Source: Bacteroidales bacterium (GTDB lineage: Bacteria; Bacteroidota; Bacteroidia; Bacteroidales; Bacteroidaceae). From it: a DNA stretch of 45,311 bases. The notes beneath the pieces are model-generated. The model saw only the letters and a program-made list of their open reading frames with translations. It did not search any database and was not told the DNA's origin. The position numbers and the translations under genes are program-made. This document shows positions 1-8,446 of this stretch, piece by piece (positions within the stretch are counted from its first letter, which is position 1; every line of letters starts with the position of its first letter). The stretch covers positions 1 through 45,311 of the forward strand of contig JAGHUS010000032.1 of the NCBI GenBank assembly GCA_018064685.1, in the 5' to 3' direction.

Positions 1-88
1 TAGTGGAAGACTAGTGGATGTGAAAAGGGGGTCTTCCACTAACAGAACATACAGTGTTACAGTGTGATAGACCGTATTAGTGGAAGAG
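1..88. repeat. AGTGGAAGA inverted/direct repeat cluster at window edge
   Basis: TAGTGGAAGAC at 1-11 is the exact reverse complement of GTCTTCCACTA at 31-41, giving an 11-bp stem with a 19-nt loop. A partial direct copy (TAGTGGA) follows at 12-18 and another copy (TAGTGGAAGAG) lies at 78-88. The core TGGAA resembles the GTGGAACCC nonamer of the 43559-43860 element, so this may be the edge of a related palindromic repeat cut by the window. No gene is seen before 244. Confidence 0.5.
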
Positions 89-208
89 TGCAGGTGAAAA
101 AACAATTCGACCTGTACACATGGAGCCAAAATGGGGGATTACCCAAGGCAAAAGTGTCTACATTTTGGCCGTCGCCAAAAGTCGCGAGGTGGAATAGAAA
201 ATCATAAA

Positions 209-234
209 GCCCCGCCCTGAAGGGAGGGCGGGGC
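209..234 (-). terminator. Probable intrinsic terminator after the porin gene
   Basis: A perfect 10-bp GC-rich stem (GCCCCGCCCT at 209-218, AGGGCGGGGC at 225-234) has a 6-nt loop. Read on the minus strand it begins 10 bases beyond the porin stop codon and is followed by a short T-rich stretch (complement of 200-208). This fits a rho-independent terminator, though the T-tract is weak. Confidence 0.65.
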
Positions 235-243
235 AGGGGTGGG

Positions 244-1503
244 TCAGAACCTTATCATCAGTTCGGCTACGAGCTTGTCCTGCTCGCTCTCCTTGGGTGT
301 GCCTGCGTGCGGGTACCAGTACTTCTCGTAGTTGAGGCGGATGTCGGTGGGGAAGAACTTGTTGCGGACGGTGAAGGTGAGGCCGGCGGTGAGGCGGTGG
401 CGCTGGGCGTCGCTCTGCAGAAGGGTGTGGGTGTTGCTGTCAAAGCCTTTCTTGCCATCGCTGTGGTTGTCCATGTAGTCGTAGCGGAGCAGGTAGCTGA
501 TGCGCTGCAGGAACCCTTTGTCGGCCTTGAGCTGCTGGCGGTAGATGGCCATGGCATTGATGGCATTGCAGTCGTCGAAGGCATTGTGGGCGTAGAACTT
601 ACGCAGGAACTCGGCTTCGAGATGAAGCGCCTTGAACTCGTAGTAGGCACCGAAGTCCATCGAGGTGTAGGAGGCCTCGCGACCCGCTATGAGCTGGTGC
701 TGCACGCTGGGGATGATGCCCACCTTGCCCATGGCGGGCTGGGAGTAGATGAACTGTGCTCGTGCCGAGTAGGCGGGCGAGGAGAACCATGCCGTCTTCT
801 GGTTGTCGAGGTTCGAACCGTTGTATACTCCCGCATCGAGATGCATCTCCAGCTGTCCGCCGTTCGTACATGCCAGGTGCGGATCGTAGCCCACGGCGGC
901 ACCCACGTCGCGCATGTCGCCCACCTGCTTGGCTATGAACGAGCGGTTGGCAAAGTACTGGGCCGAGGGGTTGCGGTGGGCGTCGATGCTGAAGGGCATA
1001 CGCTGCTGTCCGAGTGTGATGCGTAAGCCGTGCTTCGGCTCCTCCGAGGGCGAGGGGTTCTTGCCGAGAGGCACTTCTATTCGCACCCACGCATCCTTCA
1101 TCTTGATGGCCGACTCGTCGCAGAGGTCCACTTCGAGCTTGTAGGACGAGCGGAAGGGCAACTTGCCCTCGGCCGACAGACGGGCGTTGCGCACCTCGAA
1201 ACGACTGGCGTCGAGGTCGGGCTGATACTCGTACTTGCCACGCAGAATGCCATGAAACTGAGGCATATAGCTCTTGCTCTCGTTCTGTTCGGCGAGCTTC
1301 TGCTCGAGGGCTGTCAGGCGGTCTTCGACGCTGTGTGCGTGCATGGATTGCCCCGTCAGCATGACAAGGAGGCTGAAGAGCATGGCGGGTCTCAGCATGC
1401 TGCCGTGGTGACGTTGGGTGGTGATGTCTCTGCTGTGAGAGTACGTGGTGAGTGTGTCTTTTGGCTGACGACTTGTCAGGTGGATGTTTGTTGCTTGGTT
1501 CAT
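244..1503 (-). CDS. Porin_O_P-family (OprO/OprP-like) outer-membrane porin
   Basis: A predicted outer-membrane beta-barrel porin of the phosphate-selective O/P family. The hydrophobic signal sequence starts at Met36 (MLRPAMLFSLLVMLTG, cleavage near AHS). It is followed by a short predicted coiled coil (VEDRLTALEQKLAEQ), as in OprP-type porins, and then a long region of alternating aromatic/polar beta-strands ending in aromatic MIRF, the usual C-terminal barrel strand. The most likely start is therefore Met36, at position 1398; the longer frame to 1503 adds 35 polar residues unlike a signal peptide, although the promoter at 1540-1577 would also serve that start. It lies downstream of the histidine kinase gene with its own promoter and a candidate Pho-type operator. 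Phosphate (or other anion) uptake is inferred from family and context; specificity cannot be read from the sequence. Confidence 0.8.
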   Translation of the reverse strand: MNQATNIHLTSRQPKDTLTTYSHSRDITTQRHHGSMLRPAMLFSLLVMLTGQSMHAHSVEDRLTALEQKLAEQNESKSYMPQFHGILRGKYEYQPDLDASRFEVRNARLSAEGKLPFRSSYKLEVDLCDESAIKMKDAWVRIEVPLGKNPSPSEEPKHGLRITLGQQRMPFSIDAHRNPSAQYFANRSFIAKQVGDMRDVGAAVGYDPHLACTNGGQLEMHLDAGVYNGSNLDNQKTAWFSSPAYSARAQFIYSQPAMGKVGIIPSVQHQLIAGREASYTSMDFGAYYEFKALHLEAEFLRKFYAHNAFDDCNAINAMAIYRQQLKADKGFLQRISYLLRYDYMDNHSDGKKGFDSNTHTLLQSDAQRHRLTAGLTFTVRNKFFPTDIRLNYEKYWYPHAGTPKESEQDKLVAELMIRF

Positions 1504-1539
1504 ATTGCTTTGTCAAAGCTATGGTTCTCTTTGACGCTG

Positions 1540-1577
1540 CAAAATTACAGAATGCGTGTTACAAAGGTGTTACAAGG
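1540..1577 (-). promoter_or_regulatory. Porin promoter with PhoB-like 11-bp direct repeats
   Basis: On the minus strand TAATTTTG (1540-1547) matches the Bacteroidetes -7 consensus TAnnTTTG. No -33 TTG sits about 20 bp upstream. Instead two copies of TGTTACAA (plus-strand reading, 1557-1564 and 1568-1575) lie exactly 11 bp apart across that position. Eleven-bp-spaced direct repeats replacing the upstream promoter element are the known architecture of PhoB-activated promoters; assignment to the neighbouring regulator is inference. Confidence 0.55.
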
Positions 1578-1580
1578 GCA

Positions 1581-3026
1581 CTACGAAATGGTGAACTTAA
1601 TGGTCAGACCCCCGCCCGTGGTGTGCTGGGCAGTGGCATTGCCTCCGTGCACGGCCACCACGTTGCGCACGATGGCCAGTCCCAGTCCCGTTCCGCCCAG
1701 CTTGCGCGATCTGCCTTTGTCTACACGATAGAAACGCTCGAAGAGGTGGGGCAGATGCTCGGTGGGCACGCCCGGACCGTTGTCGCTCACCGTGAACTCG
1801 CCCTGGCTGTAGCTGATGGACAGGCATGTGGCACCTGTGGCATAGGCTATGGTGTTGTCGGCCAGATTGCGGAAGACGCCATAGAAGGAGCTCTCGGGCT
1901 CGCTGAGCGGCGAACGGACGATGATGCTCTCGGGCAGACTGAGCTTCACCTCGATGCCCTTCTCCTGCAGCTGCAATGACGTGTCGTCCAAGACGTTATG
2001 TATGATGGGAACCAGGTCTACCTTCATCTCGCTGTTGCCCGTGGCTGTGGCCTTTGTGTTCACCTCCTCCAGCTTGGTCAGCTGTGCCATGTCCAGCAGC
2101 AGCTTGTTCATTCGCTCGCTCTGCGCATAGCATCGCTGCAGGAAGTGCTGCCGCTGCTGGGGCGCCATGTCGGGGTGGTCCAGTATGCTCTCCAGATAGC
2201 CGTGTATGCTGGCGGCGGGTGTCTTCAGTTCGTGGGCAGCGTTCTGCGTCAGCTGCCGCTTGATGCGCGCCTTGTCCTCCTCGGAGTGGCGCAGCTTCCA
2301 GTACAGCGTGATGATGGTGTGCGATATCTCGCCCAGTTCGTCGTCGGGCAGGCGCCGTTCCAGTTCGTGATCCAGCTCCTTGCCCGTCTCGGCCTTCACG
2401 GCAAACTGCCGCAGGTAGCCTATGTGGCGACTGATGCGTGATGTGTTGTAGTAGAGAGCCAGGCCGAGCAGTATGGTCAGTGCCACGGCAAAATAGATGT
2501 AGGTGTTGTCGGCCTTGAGCGATTCGGTGAGCTCGGCCGAGTAGGGCACGGCGGTGCGGATGATGATGTCCTGCCGGTGTTGCGGGTGGCGGAAGAGGGT
2601 GGCCGAGTAGAAGTACGTCTCGTGGGTGGACTGGCTGGTGCGCTTGATGTCGTATCCGCTGCCCTTCTGCAAGGCCTCCTGCACCTCCAATCGTTTCAGG
2701 TGGTTGGGCAGCGAGTCGACGTTGTCGTAGTCGTTGTCCTGCAGCACGCGTCCGTCGGAATTGATGACCGACACGCGCATCTGCTGCATGTTATGGCTTT
2801 GCGTGTAGGCCGCAAAGAGACTGTCGTTCTGCACTCCGTCCTCGCCCAGCGTGTGCATCATCTCGTAGTTGTACATCTGCAGTCGGGCGTGCAGGATGTC
2901 TATCTTGTAGTCCTTCTCGCGCTGGTACTGGTACACGCTGAAGCAGACGGCAAAGAGCAGGAAGATGCCGCCGATGCTGAGGAAGAGATTCTTCTGGAAC
3001 GACTTACTTTTCAAAGCAGTAGCCAT
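1581..3026 (-). CDS. Membrane sensor histidine kinase, PhoR/OmpR-partner type
   Basis: A 481-residue kinase that autophosphorylates on His and passes phosphate to the regulator encoded just before it. Layout: TM1 about 12-32, a periplasmic sensor of about 140 residues, TM2 about 176-198, a short HAMP-like linker, then the dimerisation/phosphoacceptor helix with NAAHELKTP (His265). The ATPase domain has an N-box (RNLADNT, about 386-392), a G1 box (DNGPGV, 415-420), an F-box (ERFYRVD) and a G2 box (GGTGLGL, 444-450); all catalytic motifs are intact. Its start overlaps the end of the response regulator gene by 23 bp, so the pair is translationally coupled. The periplasmic region is not recognisable, so the signal is unknown; phosphate is suggested only by the adjacent porin and PhoB-like repeats. 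Confidence 0.88.
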   Translation of the reverse strand: MATALKSKSFQKNLFLSIGGIFLLFAVCFSVYQYQREKDYKIDILHARLQMYNYEMMHTLGEDGVQNDSLFAAYTQSHNMQQMRVSVINSDGRVLQDNDYDNVDSLPNHLKRLEVQEALQKGSGYDIKRTSQSTHETYFYSATLFRHPQHRQDIIIRTAVPYSAELTESLKADNTYIYFAVALTILLGLALYYNTSRISRHIGYLRQFAVKAETGKELDHELERRLPDDELGEISHTIITLYWKLRHSEEDKARIKRQLTQNAAHELKTPAASIHGYLESILDHPDMAPQQRQHFLQRCYAQSERMNKLLLDMAQLTKLEEVNTKATATGNSEMKVDLVPIIHNVLDDTSLQLQEKGIEVKLSLPESIIVRSPLSEPESSFYGVFRNLADNTIAYATGATCLSISYSQGEFTVSDNGPGVPTEHLPHLFERFYRVDKGRSRKLGGTGLGLAIVRNVVAVHGGNATAQHTTGGGLTIKFTIS

Positions 3027-3723
3027 AGCCTATACGTGTCTTTATCTGTTTGCCATACTGGCCTATCTTCTTGCGCAGACGTGTGATGTTGACGTCGACC
3101 GTGCGGCCCAGGACGAAGACGTCCTGCGGCCAGCATCGCGACAGCAGTTCGTCGCGCGAGAAGACGCGGTTGGGGTGTTGCAGCAGCAGGGTCAGCAGCT
3201 CGAACTCCAGCTTGGTGAGTGCCAGCTCGGTGCCGTCCAGCGTGCAAGTCTTGGCATCGAGGTTCATCCTGATGCCTTCGTAGCAGAGGCTGTTGTCCGT
3301 CTCGGCATTGTCAGCCTCGTCGTGTGGCGTAAGGGCAGTGGATGTTCGGCGCAGCACCGCCTTCACCCTGGCCTTTACCTCCTTCATACTCAGCGGTTTG
3401 GCCATGTAGTCGTCAGCACCGATGTTCAGTCCCTTCACCACCTCGTCCTCGCCGTCGAGGGCGGTGATGAAGATGATGGGAATGCTTGCCGTAGAGGTGT
3501 TCTCCTTCAGTCGGCGTGCCATCTGGAAGCCCGACATCTCGCCCATCATCACGTCCAGCAGAATGAGGTTGGGCAGGTGTCCGTCGCCGTCCAGTGTGTG
3601 GCGTATCAGCAGCAGTGCCTCTTCGGCCGAGGCTGCTGTCTGCACCTCGTAGCCCTCGGCCTCGAGGTTGTATTGCAGTATCTCGCACAGATCCTGCTCG
3701 TCGTCAACGATAAGTATCTTCAT
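3004..3723 (-). CDS. OmpR/PhoB-family response regulator
   Basis: A 239-residue DNA-binding regulator. The receiver domain (1-125) has the acidic pair Asp7/Asp8, phosphoacceptor Asp57 in LILLDVMM, the Thr87 switch residue and conserved Lys109. The C-terminal winged helix (about 138-237) carries the family pattern LTKLEFELLTLL, the recognition-helix region RTVDVNITRLRKKI and the wing RIGYGYCF. The gene is first in a two-gene unit with the kinase (23-bp overlap). A TATCTTTG -7 box and an 11-bp TGTTAC/TGTGAC repeat lie upstream, suggesting autoregulation. PhoB-like function is an inference from subfamily and porin context; other OmpR-type roles are possible. Confidence 0.88.
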   Translation of the reverse strand: MKILIVDDEQDLCEILQYNLEAEGYEVQTAASAEEALLLIRHTLDGDGHLPNLILLDVMMGEMSGFQMARRLKENTSTASIPIIFITALDGEDEVVKGLNIGADDYMAKPLSMKEVKARVKAVLRRTSTALTPHDEADNAETDNSLCYEGIRMNLDAKTCTLDGTELALTKLEFELLTLLLQHPNRVFSRDELLSRCWPQDVFVLGRTVDVNITRLRKKIGQYGKQIKTRIGYGYCFEK

Positions 3724-3730
3724 CTTTTTC

Positions 3731-3790
3731 CGGTTATGCGGTTATGCGGTTGTTCGGTTATGCGGTTCTACGGTTCTACGGTTTTACGGT
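3731..3790. repeat. 8-bp tandem array (CGGTTATG/CGGTTCTA)
   Basis: Seven and a half consecutive octamers, each beginning CGGTT, fill the leader between the regulator start and its promoter. They share the 8-bp period of the CGTTTAAT arrays of the pilus locus but have a different consensus. Confidence 0.85.
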
Positions 3791-3794
3791 AGTT

Positions 3795-3836
3795 ACATTA
3801 CGCTCAACATGTTTAGAGTGTAATGTTTAGAGTAAC
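3795..3836. repeat. Nested inverted repeat with TTTAGAG heptamers
   Basis: ACATTAC is complementary to the downstream GTAATGT, and outer AGTTAC to GTAACT. The interior carries two GTTTAGAGT units with GTAAT between them. The same arrangement occurs in the long repeats at 43868 and 45146, so this is a short dispersed relative. Confidence 0.6.
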
Positions 3837-3859
3837 TGAACGTATGCGAATCTCCGCTG

Positions 3860-3916
3860 CAAAGATACATATTTTCCGTGAAAGTGACAACGACGGGCGT
3901 GTTACGATGTTGTGAC
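3860..3916 (-). promoter_or_regulatory. Promoter and PhoB-like repeat before the response regulator
   Basis: Minus-strand TATCTTTG (3860-3867) fits TAnnTTTG, with a TTG about 20 bp upstream (3888-3890). Just beyond it, TGTTAC (3900-3905) and TGTGAC (3911-3916) are spaced 11 bp apart, matching the repeat before the porin. The long leader (about 130 nt) contains the octamer array. Binding by the encoded regulator is inference. Confidence 0.5.
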
Positions 3917-3940
3917 ATTAGCGTCGGGTTAACCCTAACT

Positions 3941-5821
3941 TTACTCTAGCTTCAGCTTCTTTCCGCTCTTGCCCATCACGAGCAGGGTGCGGAGGGTGCG
4001 GGTGCCGGTGATGCGGGCGGTGAGGTTCACCACCGTGCTTTGCTTCGTCTCGGGGTGCAGGTTGGTGCAGTCCACACGCTCCATGCCGTCCCATCCCTCG
4101 AGCATCACCGTGGCCAGCTGGTACTGACCGTTGTCGATGATCATCGCCTTGGTGCCGTCCTTCAGTGTCTCTTCGCGGCATGTGATGGGCTTGTCGTACT
4201 GGGGCAGGGCGTAGAAGCCCATGCGCAGTGTGCGGGGCTCGGAGCATGTCACCTCGTCGATGCGTAGCACACCGTTGGCGGTGGGGCGCTCCTTCATGTC
4301 GATGGTCACAGCCTTGTCCTTCTCGAAGGCTGCTGTGCGGTGGAAGTATCCGTCGGCACAGAGGCCCGTGCCCTTGTACGTCTCGATGGGGTGCCATGCC
4401 TCGTCGGCACCCTTGGCCACATAGCTCATGGCCACCTCGCCGTTCGCACCGTCGGCCTGCCAGATGAGCGATGAGTTATAAGCCAGGCGGTTGTAGCTCT
4501 CCAGTCCGTAGTAGAAACCGTTGTTGCGGACGAAGACATTGCGGAACTCGCTCATTCCCAGCTCGGGATAGTTGGTGGTGAGCGTCTTGGGTGCGGGAGC
4601 GAAGATGTTGTGAGGCTGTCCCTTCGCCATCGTCTTCCATGCACCTTCGGTCTCCTGGGCGGTCCAGAAGGGATTGTCGGCGGGCATGTACAGAGCCAGG
4701 AAGAGCTTGGCCATCCAGAACACGCTGCCACGGCAGCTGTAGTGCTGCAGACAGGGCTCGAAGTGACCGTAGAAACCGAGGTTGGGCAGACCGTCCTCGG
4801 CCAGGAAGTCGGGGTGCTGCAGGAACTGCAACAGGGCTCCCGAGCAGATGCGGCGCATCCAGCCGTAGTCGATGGTGTTGTCCTTGAGCAGTCCCGTCAG
4901 GGCCAGCGGTATGGCGGCACCCATTCGGTAGGTGATGCTGCGTCCCCACATCTGCATCTTGCCATCGCGACCGAACATATAGGGGTACTGGCTGGGTATA
5001 TCGCGCAGGCGCTTCATGAACAGGGCTGCCTCTGCGGGGTAGTATTTCTTGCCGAAGCTCTCGGCCCACAGCGGACCGTACATCTGGAAGGCCCACATGC
5101 TGTAGTAGTCGAAGAGCGGTGCATCGTGATACCAGCCGTCGCCCACATAGGCGTCGAGGTTCTTGTGCAGAAGCTCCTCCATATACGACATCTTCACCTC
5201 ATAGCCCTGGCTGTGCAGGAAGCTGAGCAGGCACATGTTGAAGAAACGCCAGTTCATGTCGATGGTGCCACCCTCGGCATAGGTCTTGAACACCTCGGCC
5301 AGCTTGTCGCGAGTGTCCTGGGGTAGGGGAGTCCAGAACACCTCGGGAGCCATGAGCAGCGAGACGCTCAGTCCGCCCAGCTCCACCAGCTTCTGTCCAC
5401 CGTGTCCACCACGCATGGGCGGCAGGTACACGGGACTCTTCTTGTCCAGGAACGACGCTATCTGGTAGCGGTAGTATTCGCCCACCTTGATGCCGTGCAG
5501 CGTCAGGTCGGGATTCTCCTTCAGCAGCGGACCGGCCAGGAACATGGTGCGGCACATAGCCTCCATGCGCGATGTGGGGATGCCCCCCTCGTCGCGCGGG
5601 TACGACTTACCCTCCTGCTTGGGCAGGTTCATGGGGTCTTCGATATTATTGACGTAGGCAAAAGCCCCATCCAGCAGATACTCCGCAGCCTGTTTCCAGT
5701 GTTCGCGTGTCATACCCGTATAGGGACTCAGTTTCTTGTCGGGGTTATTCACCTGAAACGTCTTGGCCTCTGCGCCCATCAGCATCAGCAGGGCTACAAG
5801 TGTAAGGAATAGTCTTTTCAT
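3941..5821 (-). CDS. Secreted DUF2264 protein
   Basis: A 626-residue protein with a clear signal peptide (MKRLFLTLVALLMLMGAEA) and a DUF2264 domain covering about 35-400. Family-like blocks seen include PRDEGGIPTSRMEAMCRTMF, LPPMRGGHGGQKLVELGG, MNWRFFNM and DGWYHDAPLFDYYSMWAFQMYG. The family is predicted to fold as an alpha/alpha toroid related to glycan lyases and hydrolases, but no activity is established; the aromatic and acidic clusters fit a carbohydrate-binding cleft. The C-terminal third is beta-rich. It starts 54 bp after the last pilus-locus gene without a clear promoter and could be read through from it, but its GC-rich codon use is closer to the porin/two-component genes. Confidence 0.8.
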   Translation of the reverse strand: MKRLFLTLVALLMLMGAEAKTFQVNNPDKKLSPYTGMTREHWKQAAEYLLDGAFAYVNNIEDPMNLPKQEGKSYPRDEGGIPTSRMEAMCRTMFLAGPLLKENPDLTLHGIKVGEYYRYQIASFLDKKSPVYLPPMRGGHGGQKLVELGGLSVSLLMAPEVFWTPLPQDTRDKLAEVFKTYAEGGTIDMNWRFFNMCLLSFLHSQGYEVKMSYMEELLHKNLDAYVGDGWYHDAPLFDYYSMWAFQMYGPLWAESFGKKYYPAEAALFMKRLRDIPSQYPYMFGRDGKMQMWGRSITYRMGAAIPLALTGLLKDNTIDYGWMRRICSGALLQFLQHPDFLAEDGLPNLGFYGHFEPCLQHYSCRGSVFWMAKLFLALYMPADNPFWTAQETEGAWKTMAKGQPHNIFAPAPKTLTTNYPELGMSEFRNVFVRNNGFYYGLESYNRLAYNSSLIWQADGANGEVAMSYVAKGADEAWHPIETYKGTGLCADGYFHRTAAFEKDKAVTIDMKERPTANGVLRIDEVTCSEPRTLRMGFYALPQYDKPITCREETLKDGTKAMIIDNGQYQLATVMLEGWDGMERVDCTNLHPETKQSTVVNLTARITGTRTLRTLLVMGKSGKKLKLE

Positions 5822-5875
5822 ATTTTGTTTTATGGTATTGTCAGAATTGTGAGTAAATCATTCATCCCCTGCCCG

Positions 5876-8446
5876 TTACTGCACCTTGGGGTAGGTGGCG
5901 GGGGTGTAGAGGTATCGGTGTGCAGTATTGCTGTAGTGTTGCTGCAGGAACAGAACCTGTCGCTTGGTGAACACGTGGCAGTTGGTCTGAATCGTTGCGT
6001 CCAAAGGTTTATCTTTTAACGTCTCTGCAATGGCATTCGTCCAATATGTAAAGGCATTGATGGCCTCGTTGAGGCTGAAATGATAGGCAAAGACCTCGTT
6101 GACACGCCCCGTAAGACCTTGCGCAACCAAAGAGTTCATAAGAGTTTGCTCAGAGGAAGAGTCGTCAAACTCTTGTTCTGGGTACAGAAGGAACCATAGT
6201 ACTTCCTTCAGTGTCTGACTTTGCATCCAATATACATTATGGTCATACACAAAATCCTTCTTACCATTCACGAAGTCGTTGCCTTGCATCATAAGTGTAG
6301 AGAGCGGGAAGCCTGACTTACTTGCATCGAGCGTAGGAGTATGCGAGATAAGGCTCTCGTCGAAATAACAGCTGAACATGATACTGTTGTTGGTACCATC
6401 ATTGCCATCTCCACGCTTTCCAACCGTTGCATGAACATCCGGATTGGCACCCGTACCAATGACCTCTCCACTGTGGTAGCAGGCCATTATCGTACCATTG
6501 TTGAAGCCTACGAGACCACCTATAGTACCCGTGCCAGTAACCTTTCCTACATGGGCGCAAGCAATGATAAAGCTTTGGTTTTCGCCTACGATACTACCAC
6601 AATACTGGGCCTCTGGTTCTGCTGTCACATCACCTTCGATGAAGCATCCGCATATCAATCCAAGATTCTTGTGGGCAACGACACCGCAACCGTCTACACC
6701 CAGCACCTTGTCGAAGTTGATCTTGTCGACAACGGCAGTCTCACCGATACTGCCAAAGAACGGTTTTCCCTTGAGGTACAATATCTTGCGGTCTCCGCCC
6801 AGGAAGAATCCCTCGAACGGATGAGTCTCGTCACCGATGCCTGGCCACGTAATGTCTTGGGCCTTAAGGTCCTTTTGCAGGTAGATATCACTGTCGAGTT
6901 TCACATACTGCATGTTAAATGTGCGGCCGTTCTGTACCTCGTAGGCAAAGGACAGCAGCTGACGAGCCGTCTTGATGAGGTAGGGTTTGGTGACACTACC
7001 ATCGTTGCCATAAATATCAACGACCTTATCACCATCTTTGTACAGCCAGGTGGCATCATCCTTGGTGGCTTTTGTATCTGTGGCAATAGTGACATCGGTG
7101 CGTTTGTCTGTATCCAGGAAGATGGAGATCTTCTGCAAGTCGCTTCGGTCAGGCGTCTCAACATTCTCCCAGTCGATGTACTCTGCACCGATGTACACAG
7201 GCTCACCCTCGTGGTTGAGCGACACCTTGATGGTGGTGGTGTAGCCGGGAAGGAAGTTGATGGTGACAGGGGCTCCGTTTTCGTCTTTCAGCACTGCCTG
7301 ATAATTCTTCTCTTGAATCTCTGCTGGATTTAGGTACTTAGGATAGTGCACCTTATATTTAATACTGAAGTTCGTCTGCTTGCCAGGCACGATGAGCGAG
7401 TAGAACGTAAACACCTTTGCCTGACCGCTACCCTCGCCCTGTGGTCGGGGTTGCCATGTCTTGATGTCCACGGTTCCATCTTCAGGCCGTGTGCTATTGG
7501 CAACTCCCCAACCTGGGATTATTGTACCATCTGTCATGGTGTATGCCGCATCGGTAATGGCATTGTGCCAGGTGTACTTATAGGGCTGGTTGAGCACAAC
7601 GAGGTTGTCTATCGTTGTCTTCACGTCCTCGGCATACGCACTTGGCGAAAAGCCCTGGATGTCGATGATGACACGCAGTGAGGCAAGTGCATGGCGATAG
7701 TGCAATGTGGTGGTAAGACCTCCCGGGTCGGCATACATCTGGGTGGAGTGGGTGAGGAGCAAGTCCTCATTCTTCAGCTTCGTACCCTTCTTGTCAATCT
7801 TCTGACCCGTTGGCTGTTTGTCTGCATCGAGGATATCTTCCATTTCGGTGTCAATAGCCGAGAAATCAACAATCTTCTTTTCGCCTTCAGGAGTGGTCTC
7901 TGTTTTGTAAGAGAACTGACCGGAATAGATATTTTCGGTATTTACCCACTTACCATTGGTTTGTACTTCTGATGGAGTTCCCCAAGCCTGTGGTATGGCA
8001 TATCCAATGAAGGTGTGTGGCGAAGCGTTGTCCGACCAGTAGATGCGGTCGGGCTGTTCGTCTGTTGGCATACCGTCACTATCGACGTTTCTGTCCCATG
8101 CCGAACCACTATAGTTGTAGTTCACACCTGCATATGAGAAGCCTGCAAGCGGTTTGCTAGTACGCTGCATCCTGGTCAGCACCATACGGTCGCCAGCCAC
8201 AAACACGTCACGACCAATATAGTCATTGTTTGCCGAGGCACGTGTGGCTCGTGTGGCTGGGGTGCTGATGACAGCATCGATGCTTCTGAGCTCCAGGTTT
8301 GGGTCACCCGTGTGTGAGACAATTTCTGCCTCCTCCCTGCACGATGCCAGGAGCAGCAATATGGCGAAAAGAAACCCCCACCTGACCTCCCCGAGGGGAG
8401 GAAAATGGAATGGAGTTGTATGATTGTTCGTATATTGTTTTTTCAT
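5876..8446 (-). CDS. Pilin-type lipoprotein with C-terminal GLUG repeats (candidate tip adhesin)
   Basis: An 856-residue outer-membrane lipoprotein. The lipobox LLASC puts the lipidated Cys at 36. Two maturation-type sites, T-R-A-T-R-A, lie at 65-70. Residues about 70-430 resemble an Mfa/Fim pilin domain (core YRHALASLRVIIDI). Residues about 490-690 carry GLUG-type repeats (for example GTIGGLVGFNNGTIMACYHS), a beta-helical stalk common in surface adhesins; the last 150 residues are mainly helical. The signal peptide is abnormally long because a palindromic repeat (8386-8401) encodes part of its N-region (PPLGEVRWG). The start ATG overlaps the previous stop codon as TAATG, implying coupling. 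It is the last pilin-type gene of the locus; the tip role is inferred from the added stalk. Confidence 0.72.
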   Translation of the reverse strand: MKKQYTNNHTTPFHFPPLGEVRWGFLFAILLLLASCREEAEIVSHTGDPNLELRSIDAVISTPATRATRASANNDYIGRDVFVAGDRMVLTRMQRTSKPLAGFSYAGVNYNYSGSAWDRNVDSDGMPTDEQPDRIYWSDNASPHTFIGYAIPQAWGTPSEVQTNGKWVNTENIYSGQFSYKTETTPEGEKKIVDFSAIDTEMEDILDADKQPTGQKIDKKGTKLKNEDLLLTHSTQMYADPGGLTTTLHYRHALASLRVIIDIQGFSPSAYAEDVKTTIDNLVVLNQPYKYTWHNAITDAAYTMTDGTIIPGWGVANSTRPEDGTVDIKTWQPRPQGEGSGQAKVFTFYSLIVPGKQTNFSIKYKVHYPKYLNPAEIQEKNYQAVLKDENGAPVTINFLPGYTTTIKVSLNHEGEPVYIGAEYIDWENVETPDRSDLQKISIFLDTDKRTDVTIATDTKATKDDATWLYKDGDKVVDIYGNDGSVTKPYLIKTARQLLSFAYEVQNGRTFNMQYVKLDSDIYLQKDLKAQDITWPGIGDETHPFEGFFLGGDRKILYLKGKPFFGSIGETAVVDKINFDKVLGVDGCGVVAHKNLGLICGCFIEGDVTAEPEAQYCGSIVGENQSFIIACAHVGKVTGTGTIGGLVGFNNGTIMACYHSGEVIGTGANPDVHATVGKRGDGNDGTNNSIMFSCYFDESLISHTPTLDASKSGFPLSTLMMQGNDFVNGKKDFVYDHNVYWMQSQTLKEVLWFLLYPEQEFDDSSSEQTLMNSLVAQGLTGRVNEVFAYHFSLNEAINAFTYWTNAIAETLKDKPLDATIQTNCHVFTKRQVLFLQQHYSNTAHRYLYTPATYPKVQ
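8386..8401. repeat. REP-like palindrome inside a signal-peptide codon block
   Basis: CCTCCCC-GA-GGGGAGG is a perfect 7-bp palindrome with a 2-nt centre. Similar palindromes occur at 18027-18041 and 21801-21814, followed there by GGCTGG. This copy is translated as PPLGEV within the lipoprotein signal peptide of the 5876-8446 gene. Confidence 0.75.

Noticed and set aside
307..1026. Long plus-strand open frame opposite the porin gene
   Set aside because: Antisense shadow caused by GC-rich codon use; valine/glycine-rich translation without domains, while the minus-strand frame is a clear porin.
3926..3935. GGGTTAACCC palindrome after the DUF2264 stop codon as a terminator
   Set aside because: Five base pairs per arm with no loop and no T-tract; too weak to call.
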